Counted from the first letter of the stretch, positions 44,802 to 53,753 are shown. The stretch: DNA of 64,000 nt from Blautia pseudococcoides (GCF_001689125.2 NZ_CP015405.2:4986501-5050500); one strand, 5' to 3'. The notes: a model not told the origin generated them from the letters alone. Program-made: numbers and translations.

Positions 44802-45155
44802 ATGAAAGAGTTAGGAGAACGCCTGCGGGGGCTGCGGGAGAGCGTGAAGTTGTCACAGGTAAAAATGGCGGAGCTGTTAGGTGTGAAGCAGTCCAGTATC
44901 AACCGCTATGAGCAAGGGCTTTCGGCTCCCTCTTTAGAAACGCTTGTGAAGTATGCGGAATATTTTGATGTGTCTATGGATTATATTTTTGCCCGCACTG
45001 ATAAGCCACAGGGCAAGCTGTATGAATACCACCCCAAGATTGCAGCGGGGAGTGAAGAAATGAAGCAATTCATTGAAATGTGCTTTGACCCGCAATCTCC
45101 CATGAGTGAGAAACTAAAGCAAACACTTCTTCAAATGATGGAGGTGGACAAATGA
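44802..45155 (+). CDS. XRE-family HTH regulator
   Basis: 117 residues. A Cro/CI-type helix-turn-helix occupies about 1-62 (LGERLRGLRESVKLSQVKMA, SINRYEQG), followed by a short acidic tail. AGGAGG lies 9 bases before the ATG. Its last 4 bases overlap the next gene (ATGA), so both are made together; it probably represses the pair and may act as the antidote or sensor subunit of that unit. Confidence 0.88.
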   Translation: MKELGERLRGLRESVKLSQVKMAELLGVKQSSINRYEQGLSAPSLETLVKYAEYFDVSMDYIFARTDKPQGKLYEYHPKIAAGSEEMKQFIEMCFDPQSPMSEKLKQTLLQMMEVDK

Positions 45156-46192
45156 AAGATATGATATATTATCCTGGTTTTGAAACTAGAGATGAAAATT
45201 GGTTAAAATTCGCGTTACTTTACTTCGATACACTTCGACCCATAATCCCATACACAATTTATTCCGAGGAAAGGTATCTCAGTGATACATTCCAATATGT
45301 TATGGGAGAAACCGACCTTATTAAACCATATCGGCCTGAATATGAAGAAGGTTTCCATGCCTCTATTCTGGCATGTGAAGAATTCGAAAAATTTCTTTTA
45401 CATCCCGGGAGGTATGGCGCATATTTTTACGGAAGCAAATCTGGAGCATATATTGAAAAATGGAAAAATCAAAATCATCAAGATTGTACGCTTTTTAGTG
45501 GAAAGTATTCGCAGACATTTTTCGACTTTTGTATAGATAATAATATCGCAACACCGTGCCGAGAGGGAATTCACATTTCAAATGATTTGGCATTTGTATA
45601 TATGAGTATTCTTGCAGATATCATTTCTAAGCGACAGGAATATGAAATGATTACCGATGTTCAGAAATATTCTCGGTACTTAATTAACAAGGATTTGACA
45701 GTTTCCAGAGAGAATCAAAAGAGAATTATGGCAGCTCAAAACAATATTGAGTTTTCTTTGCCTGCTAACTTAAATCACATTCCTCTTAAACAGTTTGTGC
45801 AATTAAGAAAAGATCGTAGTTTCAATACCGCACGAAAAGCTTACATGTCGCAGATTGAACAGCTGATTGCACATCAAGAAAGTGGTGAATTTTTTTCATT
45901 AGAAGATCTTTTATCATATAAAAAAGATCTCATTAAAATTGGTCAACAATCTTTTGCATTTACAGCTTCAGCAATAGTGAGCTGTTTTAGTTTTTATTCG
46001 CTTTTCAATGGCCAACATAATGCGATTGTTCCGGCGGTGGCCTCTGCTGTTATGGATGGTATTACAGTTAGAGATACGTGTTCCAATCTTCCTCAATATG
46101 TAAATAGTATCAAAGAAAAGTACTTGGCAAGAAAATATGTGGCATCAATCGAAAACATCAATAGGCCTGTTTATAAAAGGTGGTGGAGATAA
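45152..46192 (+). CDS. Unrecognised 346-residue protein coupled to an XRE regulator
   Basis: I cannot assign a function. The N-terminus (IYYPGFETRDENWLKFALLY followed by FDTLRPIIPY) recalls DUF6236-type proteins of accessory islands. The middle is helical and charged (about 190-260). A hydrophobic segment (SFAFTASAIVSCFSFYSLF) lies near 270-290. No nuclease, protease or ATPase motif is visible. Codon use is AT-richer than the housekeeping neighbours, suggesting transfer. Translational coupling to the regulator and a location between IS and recombinase remnants are typical of toxin-antitoxin or phage-defence units. Confidence 0.7.
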   Translation: MKDMIYYPGFETRDENWLKFALLYFDTLRPIIPYTIYSEERYLSDTFQYVMGETDLIKPYRPEYEEGFHASILACEEFEKFLLHPGRYGAYFYGSKSGAYIEKWKNQNHQDCTLFSGKYSQTFFDFCIDNNIATPCREGIHISNDLAFVYMSILADIISKRQEYEMITDVQKYSRYLINKDLTVSRENQKRIMAAQNNIEFSLPANLNHIPLKQFVQLRKDRSFNTARKAYMSQIEQLIAHQESGEFFSLEDLLSYKKDLIKIGQQSFAFTASAIVSCFSFYSLFNGQHNAIVPAVASAVMDGITVRDTCSNLPQYVNSIKEKYLARKYVASIENINRPVYKRWWR

Positions 46193-47035
46193 ATGAAAGG
46201 GATTATTTACGCCCGCTATTCTTCGGATAATCAGAGAGAAGAAAGCATTGAGGGACAGTAGCGGGAATGTAAGGAGTATGCTGAGCGCAACGACATTACC
46301 ATTTTAGGAACTTACATTGACCGGGCATTGTCAGCAAAAACAGATAACCGCCCCGAATTTCAACACATGATTAAGGACAGCGCAAAGGGCTTGTTTGATG
46401 TTGTGCTTGTATGGAAGTTAGACCGTTTTGCCCGAAACCGTTATGACAGCGCACGCTATAAAAATCTTTAGAAAAAGAATGGTGTCAAGGTCATTTCCGC
46501 AAGGGAAAATATCTCCGAGGGCAGCGAGGGCATTATACTGGAAGCCATGCTGGAGGGGTATGCGGAATACTATTCTGCGGAACTTTCAGAAAAGGTTATC
46601 CGGGGATTAACAGACAATGCGCTGAAATGCAAATACAACGGCGGCACTGTTCCTATGGGCTATTACATTGATGAATAGCAGTATTATCAAATCGACCCCA
46701 AAACTGCCCCTATGGTGCTGGAAATGTTCACGAAGTACAGCGAGGGCGCAACCATGCAGGAACTTGTCAATCTGTTAAACGACAGGGGTATGCGTTCCAT
46801 TCGTGGCGGGAAAATTACGTTGAATATTATGTACCATCTTTTGAAGAACCGCCGCTATATGGGAGAATACAGCTATCGTGATGTGGTTAAGGAGGACGGT
46901 ATTCCGGCGATTGTACCGAAAGAATTGTTTGAACGGGTACAGGAACGGCTGGCGAAGAATAAAAACGGCTCTAAGACGATTAATCTTGCAGAGGTGGAGG
47001 GTTCGGATTTATCCGTACTCGGTGCACTGTACTAA
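46193..47035 (+). pseudogene. Serine recombinase with three in-frame TAG codons
   Basis: One continuous frame of 281 codons encodes a large-serine-recombinase N-terminus (GIIYARYSSDNQREESIEGQ with the catalytic Ser), VLVWKLDRFARNRYDSA, EGYAEYYSAELSEKV and part of the recombinase domain (LLKNRRYMGEYSYRD). TAG interrupts at codons 23 (46259), 93 (46469) and 162 (46676), with no TAA or TGA and no frameshift. The frame ends in TAA after LSVLGALY, well short of the usual 500 or more residues. Probably a pseudogene. It begins immediately after the upstream stop codon. Confidence 0.85.
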
Positions 47036-47103
47036 AGTGTTAGAATCCTTATTTTACAAGGAGTTCTGGCACTTTTTTGTTTACGAAAACATAAAAATGG
47101 GGC

Positions 47104-47151
47104 AAAAAAGGATTTCCGGCTCAGTATGTACTGAGAAGGAAATCCTTTTTT
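47104..47151. terminator. Bidirectional terminator
   Basis: AAAAAAGGATTTCC (47104-47117) pairs with GGAAATCCTTTTTT (47138-47151), with an inner CTCAG/CTGAG stem. Serves the minus-strand small gene and transcripts from the left. Confidence 0.85.
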
Positions 47152-47163
47152 CTGTTCAGGCGC

Positions 47164-47319
47164 TTATCTGCCTTCTGACTCTGCCACTATATCTTCTAAA
47201 ACTTTTATCAGATCAGGCAGGGATTCTAAGTGGACATTTCGTTCCAGAATACAGTTTTTTAAATCAACAGACAGAGTTTCAAATTTTTCCCGGATTGCCG
47301 GGGATATATAGGATGCCAT
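47164..47319 (-). CDS. Small conserved-looking protein, 51 residues
   Basis: A minus-strand frame with GAGGTGA five bases before its ATG (47317-47319) and TAA at 47164-47166, directly followed by a strong terminator. The product (ISPAIREKFETLSVDLKNCI, then LESLPDLIKVLEDIVAE) is helical and charged, with no cysteine motif or membrane segment. It looks like a small protein widespread in clostridia but of unknown function. Ribosome binding site, terminator and protein-like sequence make it a real gene despite its size. Confidence 0.7.
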   Translation of the reverse strand: MASYISPAIREKFETLSVDLKNCILERNVHLESLPDLIKVLEDIVAESEGR

Positions 47320-47650
47320 AAAATCACCTCAATAATAGGATGCACCTGCCCACAATAAAATATGCGGAACTGGTGCGTGATTTTTGAAGCCCAGTCGATT
47401 TTTGTCGAATATTTACATGTGATACTAAGGAAGATCATAATATGAGATAAATTTATATGCATATACATAGTATTGGACTGCATTGCTTTTTGACTTAATA
47501 AGGTATATGGGCAAATTTAACGAAAATATAGCAGACAGAGTCTTAAATTTGTAAAGATATTGACACGATACTTTAAGATTGTTATAATTACAATATGAAG
47601 TACGATATTATAATACAATGTGCTATAATATAGCACAGAAGGGAGCGGAA
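47320..47650. promoter_or_regulatory. Intergenic region with promoter and operator of the Tct/PanB operon
   Basis: AT-rich. A near-consensus promoter TTGACA (47560-47565), 17 bases, TATAAT (47583-47588). A perfect operator-like palindrome GTGCTAT-AAT-ATAGCAC at 47620-47636 lies in the transcribed leader, just before the ribosome binding site. Nothing recognisable in the first 200 bases. Confidence 0.75.
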
Positions 47651-48373
47651 ATGAAAATTAACAAAGATTTATGCATCAACTGCGGTAAATGCATGGATTA
47701 CTGCCCGGTAAATGCAATAAAGCGGATTGAGAGGCAGATTGTCATGGATTTTGATGCATGTGTAGAGTGCGGAGTCTGCAGACGTTCTGCTGTCTGTCCA
47801 AAAGATGCCATTTATCAGCAGAAGTTAGTATTTCCCAGAACAATCAGAAGTATTATGAGTGATGTTCTGACAATTGCCGAGGAATCCCAGATATCAGGGC
47901 GCGGCACAGAGGAGATGAAAACAAATGAGGTGACCGGAAGATTCAAAGATGGATGGGTGGGTATTGCGATCGAAATGGGAAGGCCTGGGGTTGCTGCCCG
48001 AATGTATGACGTGGAACGGATGGCCATGGCGGTGGCGAAAGAGGGCGCAGAATTTGAAGTGCAGAACCCTGTCACAAGTATGATGGAGAACCCCCAGACC
48101 GGGAAATTCAAGGAGGAACTTTTAAATGAACGTGTTCTTTCCGCAATTCTTGAGTTCCCGGTTCCCATTGCAAGGGTCAAATCCGTTCTCAGAGTGATTC
48201 GGGAGGCTGCGAAGGAAATTCATACGGTTTTCAGCCTGGATATCTGTTCCAAGGTGGCTGAGGACGGAAGCATTCCACACGTGGAGCCAGTAAAAGAACT
48301 GGGAATGTGGATCTCTCCAAATGCCAAAACAAATGTAGGGTTGGGAAGACCGCTGTTTCAAAAAGAAGGATAA
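47651..48373 (+). CDS. 4Fe-4S ferredoxin-domain protein of unknown function
   Basis: 240 residues. The N-terminus holds two 4Fe-4S motifs, CINCGKCMDYCP and CVECGVCRRSAVCP (residues about 8-55). The remaining 180 residues form an unassigned domain (VGIAIEMGRPGVAARMYDVE, NPVTSMMENPQTGKF) with one late Cys. Start ATG at 47651 after GGGAG. First gene of an operon with a Cys-rich protein, a tripartite transporter and PanB, so an oxidoreductase or electron-transfer step on the imported compound is conceivable. Confidence 0.8.
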   Translation: MKINKDLCINCGKCMDYCPVNAIKRIERQIVMDFDACVECGVCRRSAVCPKDAIYQQKLVFPRTIRSIMSDVLTIAEESQISGRGTEEMKTNEVTGRFKDGWVGIAIEMGRPGVAARMYDVERMAMAVAKEGAEFEVQNPVTSMMENPQTGKFKEELLNERVLSAILEFPVPIARVKSVLRVIREAAKEIHTVFSLDICSKVAEDGSIPHVEPVKELGMWISPNAKTNVGLGRPLFQKEG

Positions 48374-48384
48374 GGGGGAAAGAT

Positions 48385-49014
48385 ATGACACATACACTGC
48401 ATAGAGCCGGAAGTGTGGAAAATTTGAAAAACGATTGGGTTATTTTATGTATGCCCGGCAAAGATGTCAATCATGTTGGGTCCGCACCAAAATTGAAACG
48501 TTTTTTTGAATTGAGTGAAAAGAATCACTGTGTCACAATGGGAGACTGCCGCAGCGGAAACGAGTATTATCAGGGCAGCCGCAGAAAAATGATAGAGACA
48601 GTGGAGGACAGGGCAGTTATCACGGCAGTTTTTAACTGCGAGGAAGACGTGGTAAACATGCTGAAGGATTTGAAAAAAGAGGATTTGGGAATGTCAGTTG
48701 TCGTATCAGGCCTTACAGACAGAGCAAAGGAGTGCTGCTGCAAATCAGGTCTGAAACCCCATACAGTGGAACATTCCCTTGGTAGATGGGGCCAAACAGA
48801 TAAGCTGCCGCCTTCAGAAATATTGGAGATTTCAACCATGTGCGGACATTCCATGGTAGCAGTGAATCTGATATATAAAATGATAGAGCAGGTGCAGAAG
48901 GGTAAGATGACATCTGCAGAGGCGGCACAGGAATTGTTTAAGCCCTGTATGTGCGGGATTTTTAATACGGACAGGGCCGAGAAGCTGATAGCAAAAATTG
49001 TGGAGAAGGAATAA
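48385..49014 (+). CDS. Cysteine-rich protein of unknown function
   Basis: 209 residues, no signal peptide. Cys clusters KECCCKSG, STMCGHSMV and KPCMCGIFN suggest a metal or Fe-S site. Other sections are ordinary soluble sequence (DWVILCMPGKDVNHVGSAPK). I do not recognise the family. It begins 11 bases after the ferredoxin gene with GGGGGAAAG upstream, so the two products probably work together. Confidence 0.75.
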   Translation: MTHTLHRAGSVENLKNDWVILCMPGKDVNHVGSAPKLKRFFELSEKNHCVTMGDCRSGNEYYQGSRRKMIETVEDRAVITAVFNCEEDVVNMLKDLKKEDLGMSVVVSGLTDRAKECCCKSGLKPHTVEHSLGRWGQTDKLPPSEILEISTMCGHSMVAVNLIYKMIEQVQKGKMTSAEAAQELFKPCMCGIFNTDRAEKLIAKIVEKE

Positions 49015-49029
49015 GAGGGAGGATTTTTC

Positions 49030-50043
49030 ATGAAAAAGGGTGTAGCTTTTTTCTTATGGTCACTTTTGGCTTCTGTTTTACTAGTGGGATGCGGTACCAC
49101 ATCCACTTCAGAAGAGAACAGTGAAAGTGGAAAAGCGGCAGGGGATTTTAAGCTGAAAAAAGATGTGGAGTTTATTTGTCCTTTCAGCGCTGGCGGCGGA
49201 AGCGATTTATATGCAAGAATGGCAGCGGATATCATACAGAAGAATGGATGGTGTGATCAGCCGATCATGGTGGTTAACAAAACTGGCGGTGGTGGTTCGG
49301 TTGGGGATACATACACATTTTCCAAAAAAGGAAGCAGTGAAACCATTACAACTTATGTATCAGCGCAAATAACCAGTGCAATGTTGAATAAGACAGAGGT
49401 AACCTATAAAGACTTAACGCCTATATGCAATTTGGCAATGGATGAATATTTGATAGGGGTTAATGCAGATTCACCATACCAGACGGCAGAGGATTTAATG
49501 AAGGCGTCAAAGGAAAATCCGGGAAGTATTACAGTTGGGGGATCTGGCAAGGGTACAGAGGATGAATTGGTAACAGGAATGATGAATAAATATGGAGATG
49601 CGCAGTTTGAATACGTTTCCTATAACAGTTCCTCAGAAGTCATGAGTGCTATGTTGGGCGGGCATATTACGGCAGGGATTTATAATCCCAATGAATGCCT
49701 CAGTCAGGCGGAAGCAGGCCAGGTCAGCTTGCTGGCTGCTTTTGGGCCTGAAAGGGTCAGTATCCTGCCGGAGATATCAACCTTTACGGAACTGGGTTAT
49801 CCGGATATTGTTTTTCAGCAGTTCAGGGGAATATTTGGAGCACCTGAAATGTCAGAAGAAGCTGTGACTTACTGGGCTGACGTATTTAAGAAGGTTACAG
49901 AGGACAATGAGTGGAAAGAAAAATATTTAGATTCCAATGGTCTGACGAGTAAATATATAGCAGGAGAAGATTTTGAGACATTTCTTGGTGGTGAGGCGGA
50001 AAAATATGAAACGATCTTCAAAGCAACAGGTGCTCTGGAATGA
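49030..50043 (+). CDS. Tripartite tricarboxylate transporter binding lipoprotein (TctC)
   Basis: 337 residues. Signal peptide with lipobox LVGC (Cys21), then the Bug/TctC fold: FICPFSAGGGSDLYARMAA and VVNKTGGGGSVGDTY, the loops that bind carboxylates. Captures an organic acid outside the cell for TctA/TctB. AGGGAGG precedes the ATG. Ligand unknown; the neighbouring PanB-like enzyme makes a branched hydroxy or keto acid plausible. Confidence 0.9.
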   Translation: MKKGVAFFLWSLLASVLLVGCGTTSTSEENSESGKAAGDFKLKKDVEFICPFSAGGGSDLYARMAADIIQKNGWCDQPIMVVNKTGGGGSVGDTYTFSKKGSSETITTYVSAQITSAMLNKTEVTYKDLTPICNLAMDEYLIGVNADSPYQTAEDLMKASKENPGSITVGGSGKGTEDELVTGMMNKYGDAQFEYVSYNSSSEVMSAMLGGHITAGIYNPNECLSQAEAGQVSLLAAFGPERVSILPEISTFTELGYPDIVFQQFRGIFGAPEMSEEAVTYWADVFKKVTEDNEWKEKYLDSNGLTSKYIAGEDFETFLGGEAEKYETIFKATGALE

Positions 50044-50080
50044 AACGCTGATCGATCAGGAAAAGAGGTGATGGGGCGTC

Positions 50081-50506
50081 ATGCTATTTGTAATAGAACT
50101 TTTTTTTATGGCAGTCGGTGCTGTCAGCGTGATACTGGGAATTACTAAATATACATTTTGGGAGGTGACAAAACCGGGAGCTGGATTTATGCCTGTTTTG
50201 GTAGGAGTATTACTGATCATCATCAGTTTGTTTATGATAAAGGATAAAAAGCTCAAAAGTGAGAAAAAGTTTGAGGTGCAGGGAATGATCCCAGTGGGAA
50301 TCATAATTGCTGCGGTAATCGGAATCTATATTGTGGGAATGACTTTTTCAGTAAGCTTTATGGTATTCGGATGGATGAAGTTTTTGGAAAAGTCAAAAAT
50401 TTTTAAATCACTCTTCGTATCAGTCTTGACAGGGATCATTATTTATGCAGTATTTGGAATATGGCTGAAAGTGCCTTTGCCTGCTGGCGTAGCAGGGATA
50501 CTATAG
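50081..50506 (+). CDS. Tripartite tricarboxylate transporter small subunit (TctB)
   Basis: Membrane protein of 141 residues with about four hydrophobic segments and the TctB-type layout: N-terminal helix, KYTFWEVTKPGAGFMP loop, and a C-terminal LKVPLPAGVAG motif. Supports TctA in secondary, ion-driven uptake. Confidence 0.85.
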   Translation: MLFVIELFFMAVGAVSVILGITKYTFWEVTKPGAGFMPVLVGVLLIIISLFMIKDKKLKSEKKFEVQGMIPVGIIIAAVIGIYIVGMTFSVSFMVFGWMKFLEKSKIFKSLFVSVLTGIIIYAVFGIWLKVPLPAGVAGIL

Positions 50507-50528
50507 AGGTTGAAAAGAGGTGAGATGT

Positions 50529-52049
50529 TTGGAAAATTTTGAATTATTGTTTAGGGGTTTTGAAACGGCACTTACCCTTGAAAATCTGTTAGCGTCTCTT
50601 TTGGGAGCAGGATTGGGGATCATTATTGGAGCTATGCCGGGAATCGGGTCTTTAGCAGGCTGTGCACTTTTATTACCGCTTACTTTTAAAATGAATCCTA
50701 CAACAGCTATTATCATGCTGGCAGCAATCTATTACGCAAACATGTATGGAGGGTCTTTTAGCGCCATATTGCTAAACATACCGGGTGACTCTCCTGCTAT
50801 CATGACTGCCATAGATGGATATCCCATGACCAGAAAAAATAAGGCGGGGAAAGCTTTAGTTGCTGCGGATTTATCTTCGTTTATAGGAGGAACCATTGGG
50901 ATTCTGCTCTTGACCATTCTGGGGCCTACATTGGCAGATATCGGACTTAAATTCGGGCCTGCTGAAATGGTATCTCTTTTACTTTTAGCACTTACTTCAA
51001 TTGGATGGATGCTGGGAGATGATCCAAAACCAGGCCTTATGGCTACCTGTATTGGTGCGCTGCTGGCTCTAATTGGGCTTGATCCTATATCAGGATATTC
51101 AAGATTTACATTTGGAAATGTGAATCTGCTTAGTGGATTGACATTTATTCCGTTAGTTATAGGGATGTTTGGATTCAGCCAGGTGATCGATATGGTGACC
51201 AATAAAAATAATTTTAATTTTCTGGGGAAGAAAAGAATCCGTATACGGGAGAGTATTTTGAACCGAAAAGAGGTAAAAGCGTTGCTGCCAATATCTCTGA
51301 GAGGTGGTATAATGGGCACCTTTATTGGGATTTTACCGGGAGCAGGCGCAACGATAGCATCTTTTATTTCTTATATGACAAACAAAAAAATGTGCAGGAA
51401 TGGAGAAGAATTCGGTACAGGTGTTATAGAAGGGGTGGCAGCTTCGGAATCTGCCAACAATTCTGCGGCTGCCGGAGCATTTGCCCCTTTGCTGTCACTG
51501 GGAATTCCCGGTTCGGGTACGGCAGCCGTTTTACTTGGCGGTTTGATGATGTGGGGGCTTAAGCCGGGGCCACAATTATTTACACAGGAATCAGAGTTTG
51601 TTTGGGGGCTTATAGCTTCTATGTATATTGGTAATATTATTTGTATTTTAGTCGCGATCTGTATCATTCCATTCTTAATGAAGCTTTTATGTATTCCCAG
51701 CGGGATTTTAGCTCCGATCATTGCATCATTATGTATTGTAGGCGCTTTTTCCGCAAATAATAATATGTTCGATGTTGGGGTTATGCTTATTGCAGGTATT
51801 GCTGCCTACATTTTAAAGACCTGTGGGATACCGGCCGCCCCTCTGCTGCTTGCGTTTGTATTGACACCAAAATTGGAACTGTATTTTTCTCAGGCGTTTC
51901 AGATTTCCAACGGCGACCCGGCAATCTTCCTTAAAAAACCGATTTCGTTGGCACTGTTGATTTTTATGGTATTATTCATGATCATGCCAATTGCGGTTAA
52001 AAAGATACGGAAGCGAAAATTAAGCGTAAGAAAGGATAAGGATGTATGA
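50529..52049 (+). CDS. Tripartite tricarboxylate transporter large subunit (TctA)
   Basis: About 506 residues with roughly twelve membrane helices. Family motifs are GAMPGIGSLAGCALLLPLTF and ILLNIPGDSPAIMTAIDGYP near the N-terminus, and a second GILPGAGATIASFISY and LGIPGSGTAAVLLGG repeat. I favour the TTG at 50529 as start since AGGTGA sits five bases upstream; a GTG at 50520 is also in frame but is part of that site. Its end overlaps the next gene (ATGA). Confidence 0.9.
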   Translation: MENFELLFRGFETALTLENLLASLLGAGLGIIIGAMPGIGSLAGCALLLPLTFKMNPTTAIIMLAAIYYANMYGGSFSAILLNIPGDSPAIMTAIDGYPMTRKNKAGKALVAADLSSFIGGTIGILLLTILGPTLADIGLKFGPAEMVSLLLLALTSIGWMLGDDPKPGLMATCIGALLALIGLDPISGYSRFTFGNVNLLSGLTFIPLVIGMFGFSQVIDMVTNKNNFNFLGKKRIRIRESILNRKEVKALLPISLRGGIMGTFIGILPGAGATIASFISYMTNKKMCRNGEEFGTGVIEGVAASESANNSAAAGAFAPLLSLGIPGSGTAAVLLGGLMMWGLKPGPQLFTQESEFVWGLIASMYIGNIICILVAICIIPFLMKLLCIPSGILAPIIASLCIVGAFSANNNMFDVGVMLIAGIAAYILKTCGIPAAPLLLAFVLTPKLELYFSQAFQISNGDPAIFLKKPISLALLIFMVLFMIMPIAVKKIRKRKLSVRKDKDV

Positions 52050-52894
52050 AAAAAAGTATAATAGATTTCAGAAAAATGGCAGAAGAAAACAAAAAAATCG
52101 TATATTTAACAGCCTATGATTACCTCACCGCAAAATACCAGGAAAAAGCCGGAGTGGACATGATCCTGGTGGGAGACAGTCTGGGAATGGTGCAGTTGGG
52201 ATATGAGACGACATATCCGGTGACCATGGAGGATATGATAAGCCACTGCAAAGCTGTGCGCAGGGGCGCGCCGGAGACCTTTATTGTGGGGGATATGCCC
52301 TATATGTCATATCAGATCTCCGATCAGCAGGCCGTGGAAAATGCAGGGCGGCTTACAAAAGAAGCGCTCTGCGATTGTGTGAAGCTGGAGGGAGCAGGGC
52401 CGGAGATCGCAGGACGGGTCAGGGCCATCAGCAGTGTGGGGATTCTGGTCATGGGACATATCGGGCTTACACCTCAGTTTGCGGCAGAGCTAGGAGGATA
52501 CAAGGCACAGGGGAGGAGTGCGGATGCCGCGGTAAAATTGATCCGCCAGGCAAAAGAGCTGGAGGAAGCAGGGGCGTGCAGTATCCTGGTGGAAGGTGTG
52601 CCGGCGGCTGTGGGGGAGGCGGTCACCAGACAGGCGGGCATTCCCATCCTGGGGATCGGAGCAGGATCCCATACCCATGGACAGCTCTTGATCTATGCGG
52701 ATATGGTGGGGCTGTATGACAACTTTACACCAAAGTTTGTAAAACAGTTTGCCCATGTGGGGCAGCAGCTGCAGGAGGCATTCCAGGAATACTGCAGGGA
52801 AGTGCGCAGCGGAAGTTTTCCGGATGACAGCGTCCATACATATAAAATGAGTGCTGATGAGGTGGAAAAGCTCCAAAGAATCACAGAAGCCTGA
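52046..52894 (+). CDS. panB: 3-methyl-2-oxobutanoate hydroxymethyltransferase (PanB-like)
   Basis: 282 residues with all PanB landmarks: LTAYDYLTAKYQEKAGVDMI, VGDSLGMVQLGYETTYPVT (metal Asp), DMPYMSYQ, KLEGA, MGHIGLTPQ, LEEAGACSILVEGVP with the catalytic Glu and GIGAGSHTHGQ. The enzyme links alpha-ketoisovalerate and 5,10-methylene-THF to ketopantoate. It is translationally coupled to TctA and not next to panC or panD, so it may serve the imported substrate, perhaps in the reverse direction, rather than vitamin synthesis. That is an inference. Confidence 0.88.
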   Translation: MKKSIIDFRKMAEENKKIVYLTAYDYLTAKYQEKAGVDMILVGDSLGMVQLGYETTYPVTMEDMISHCKAVRRGAPETFIVGDMPYMSYQISDQQAVENAGRLTKEALCDCVKLEGAGPEIAGRVRAISSVGILVMGHIGLTPQFAAELGGYKAQGRSADAAVKLIRQAKELEEAGACSILVEGVPAAVGEAVTRQAGIPILGIGAGSHTHGQLLIYADMVGLYDNFTPKFVKQFAHVGQQLQEAFQEYCREVRSGSFPDDSVHTYKMSADEVEKLQRITEA

Positions 52895-53000
52895 AGATAA
52901 AAAGCATTTTGATGGATATGGAAAATAGTGGAAATTTGGGTGGACTTCAAATTAAGGCTGTCTTATAATAACTACTAAAGGATGTTAGGAGAATAGTACC

Positions 53001-53753
53001 ATGGAAATGAAAGAAAAAAAGAATACTATACAGTCCGTCGAAAGGGCCATATCTATTCTTAAATGCTTTGAAAACCATCAAAGGCTCGGAATAACGGAAA
53101 TCAGCAAGATGCTTGCTCTGCATAAAAGTACAGCCTTCGGCCTGGTGGGGACCTTGGAATATCATGGGCTGCTGGAACAGGATGCGGATGGAAAATACCG
53201 TCTGGGAATAGAACTGTTCCGCCTTGGCACACATGTGCAGATTGATTTGCGTAATATTGTACTTCCGTATCTGGATGAACTGCTCAGACAGTGCCAGGAA
53301 ACCGTTAATCTGGTCATCCGCGAGAAGGGAAATGTGGTATATATTGAGAAAAAAGAAAGTCCCCATTCCATGAGGATCTGTACAAAGGTCGGACAAAGCC
53401 TGCCGATGTACTGCACAGCAGTGGGGAAAGCCATTATGGCGGAACTGCCGGGAACGGAACTGGAAGAGATTCTTGAAGGTACGGAATTTACCAAATATAC
53501 GGAGAATACGCTGCAGTCACAGGAACAGGTAAAGCAGCAGGTAGAAGAAATCAGAAAGGCAGGCTATGCGGTAGACCGGGAGGAGCTGGAATACGGGCTG
53601 GTCTGTGTGGGGGCAGCTATCCTGGACTTAAATGGCTATCCGTTAGGTGCGATCAGTGTCTCCGGGCCTGCAACACGGATGACGGAAGAATTGATCGGGC
53701 GGTCAGGAAAGCTTCTGCATGAATATGCGGGACAGGCCAGAAGAAAACTTTGA
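53001..53753 (+). CDS. IclR-family transcriptional regulator
   Basis: 250 residues. N-terminal winged helix (SVERAISILKCFENH, LGITEISKMLALHKSTAFGL) and C-terminal IclR effector domain (MYCTAVGKAIMAELP, REELEYGLVCVGAAILD, GAISVSGPATRM). AGGAG precedes the ATG. Its location at the end of the TctCBA-PanB operon makes it the probable local regulator, maybe through the palindrome at 47620. Confidence 0.9.
   Translation: MEMKEKKNTIQSVERAISILKCFENHQRLGITEISKMLALHKSTAFGLVGTLEYHGLLEQDADGKYRLGIELFRLGTHVQIDLRNIVLPYLDELLRQCQETVNLVIREKGNVVYIEKKESPHSMRICTKVGQSLPMYCTAVGKAIMAELPGTELEEILEGTEFTKYTENTLQSQEQVKQQVEEIRKAGYAVDREELEYGLVCVGAAILDLNGYPLGAISVSGPATRMTEELIGRSGKLLHEYAGQARRKL

Noticed and set aside
46193..47035. 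Pyrrolysine-containing recombinase
   Set aside because: No pyl genes are visible and pyrrolysine is known mainly from methylamine methyltransferases; mutation is the simpler explanation.
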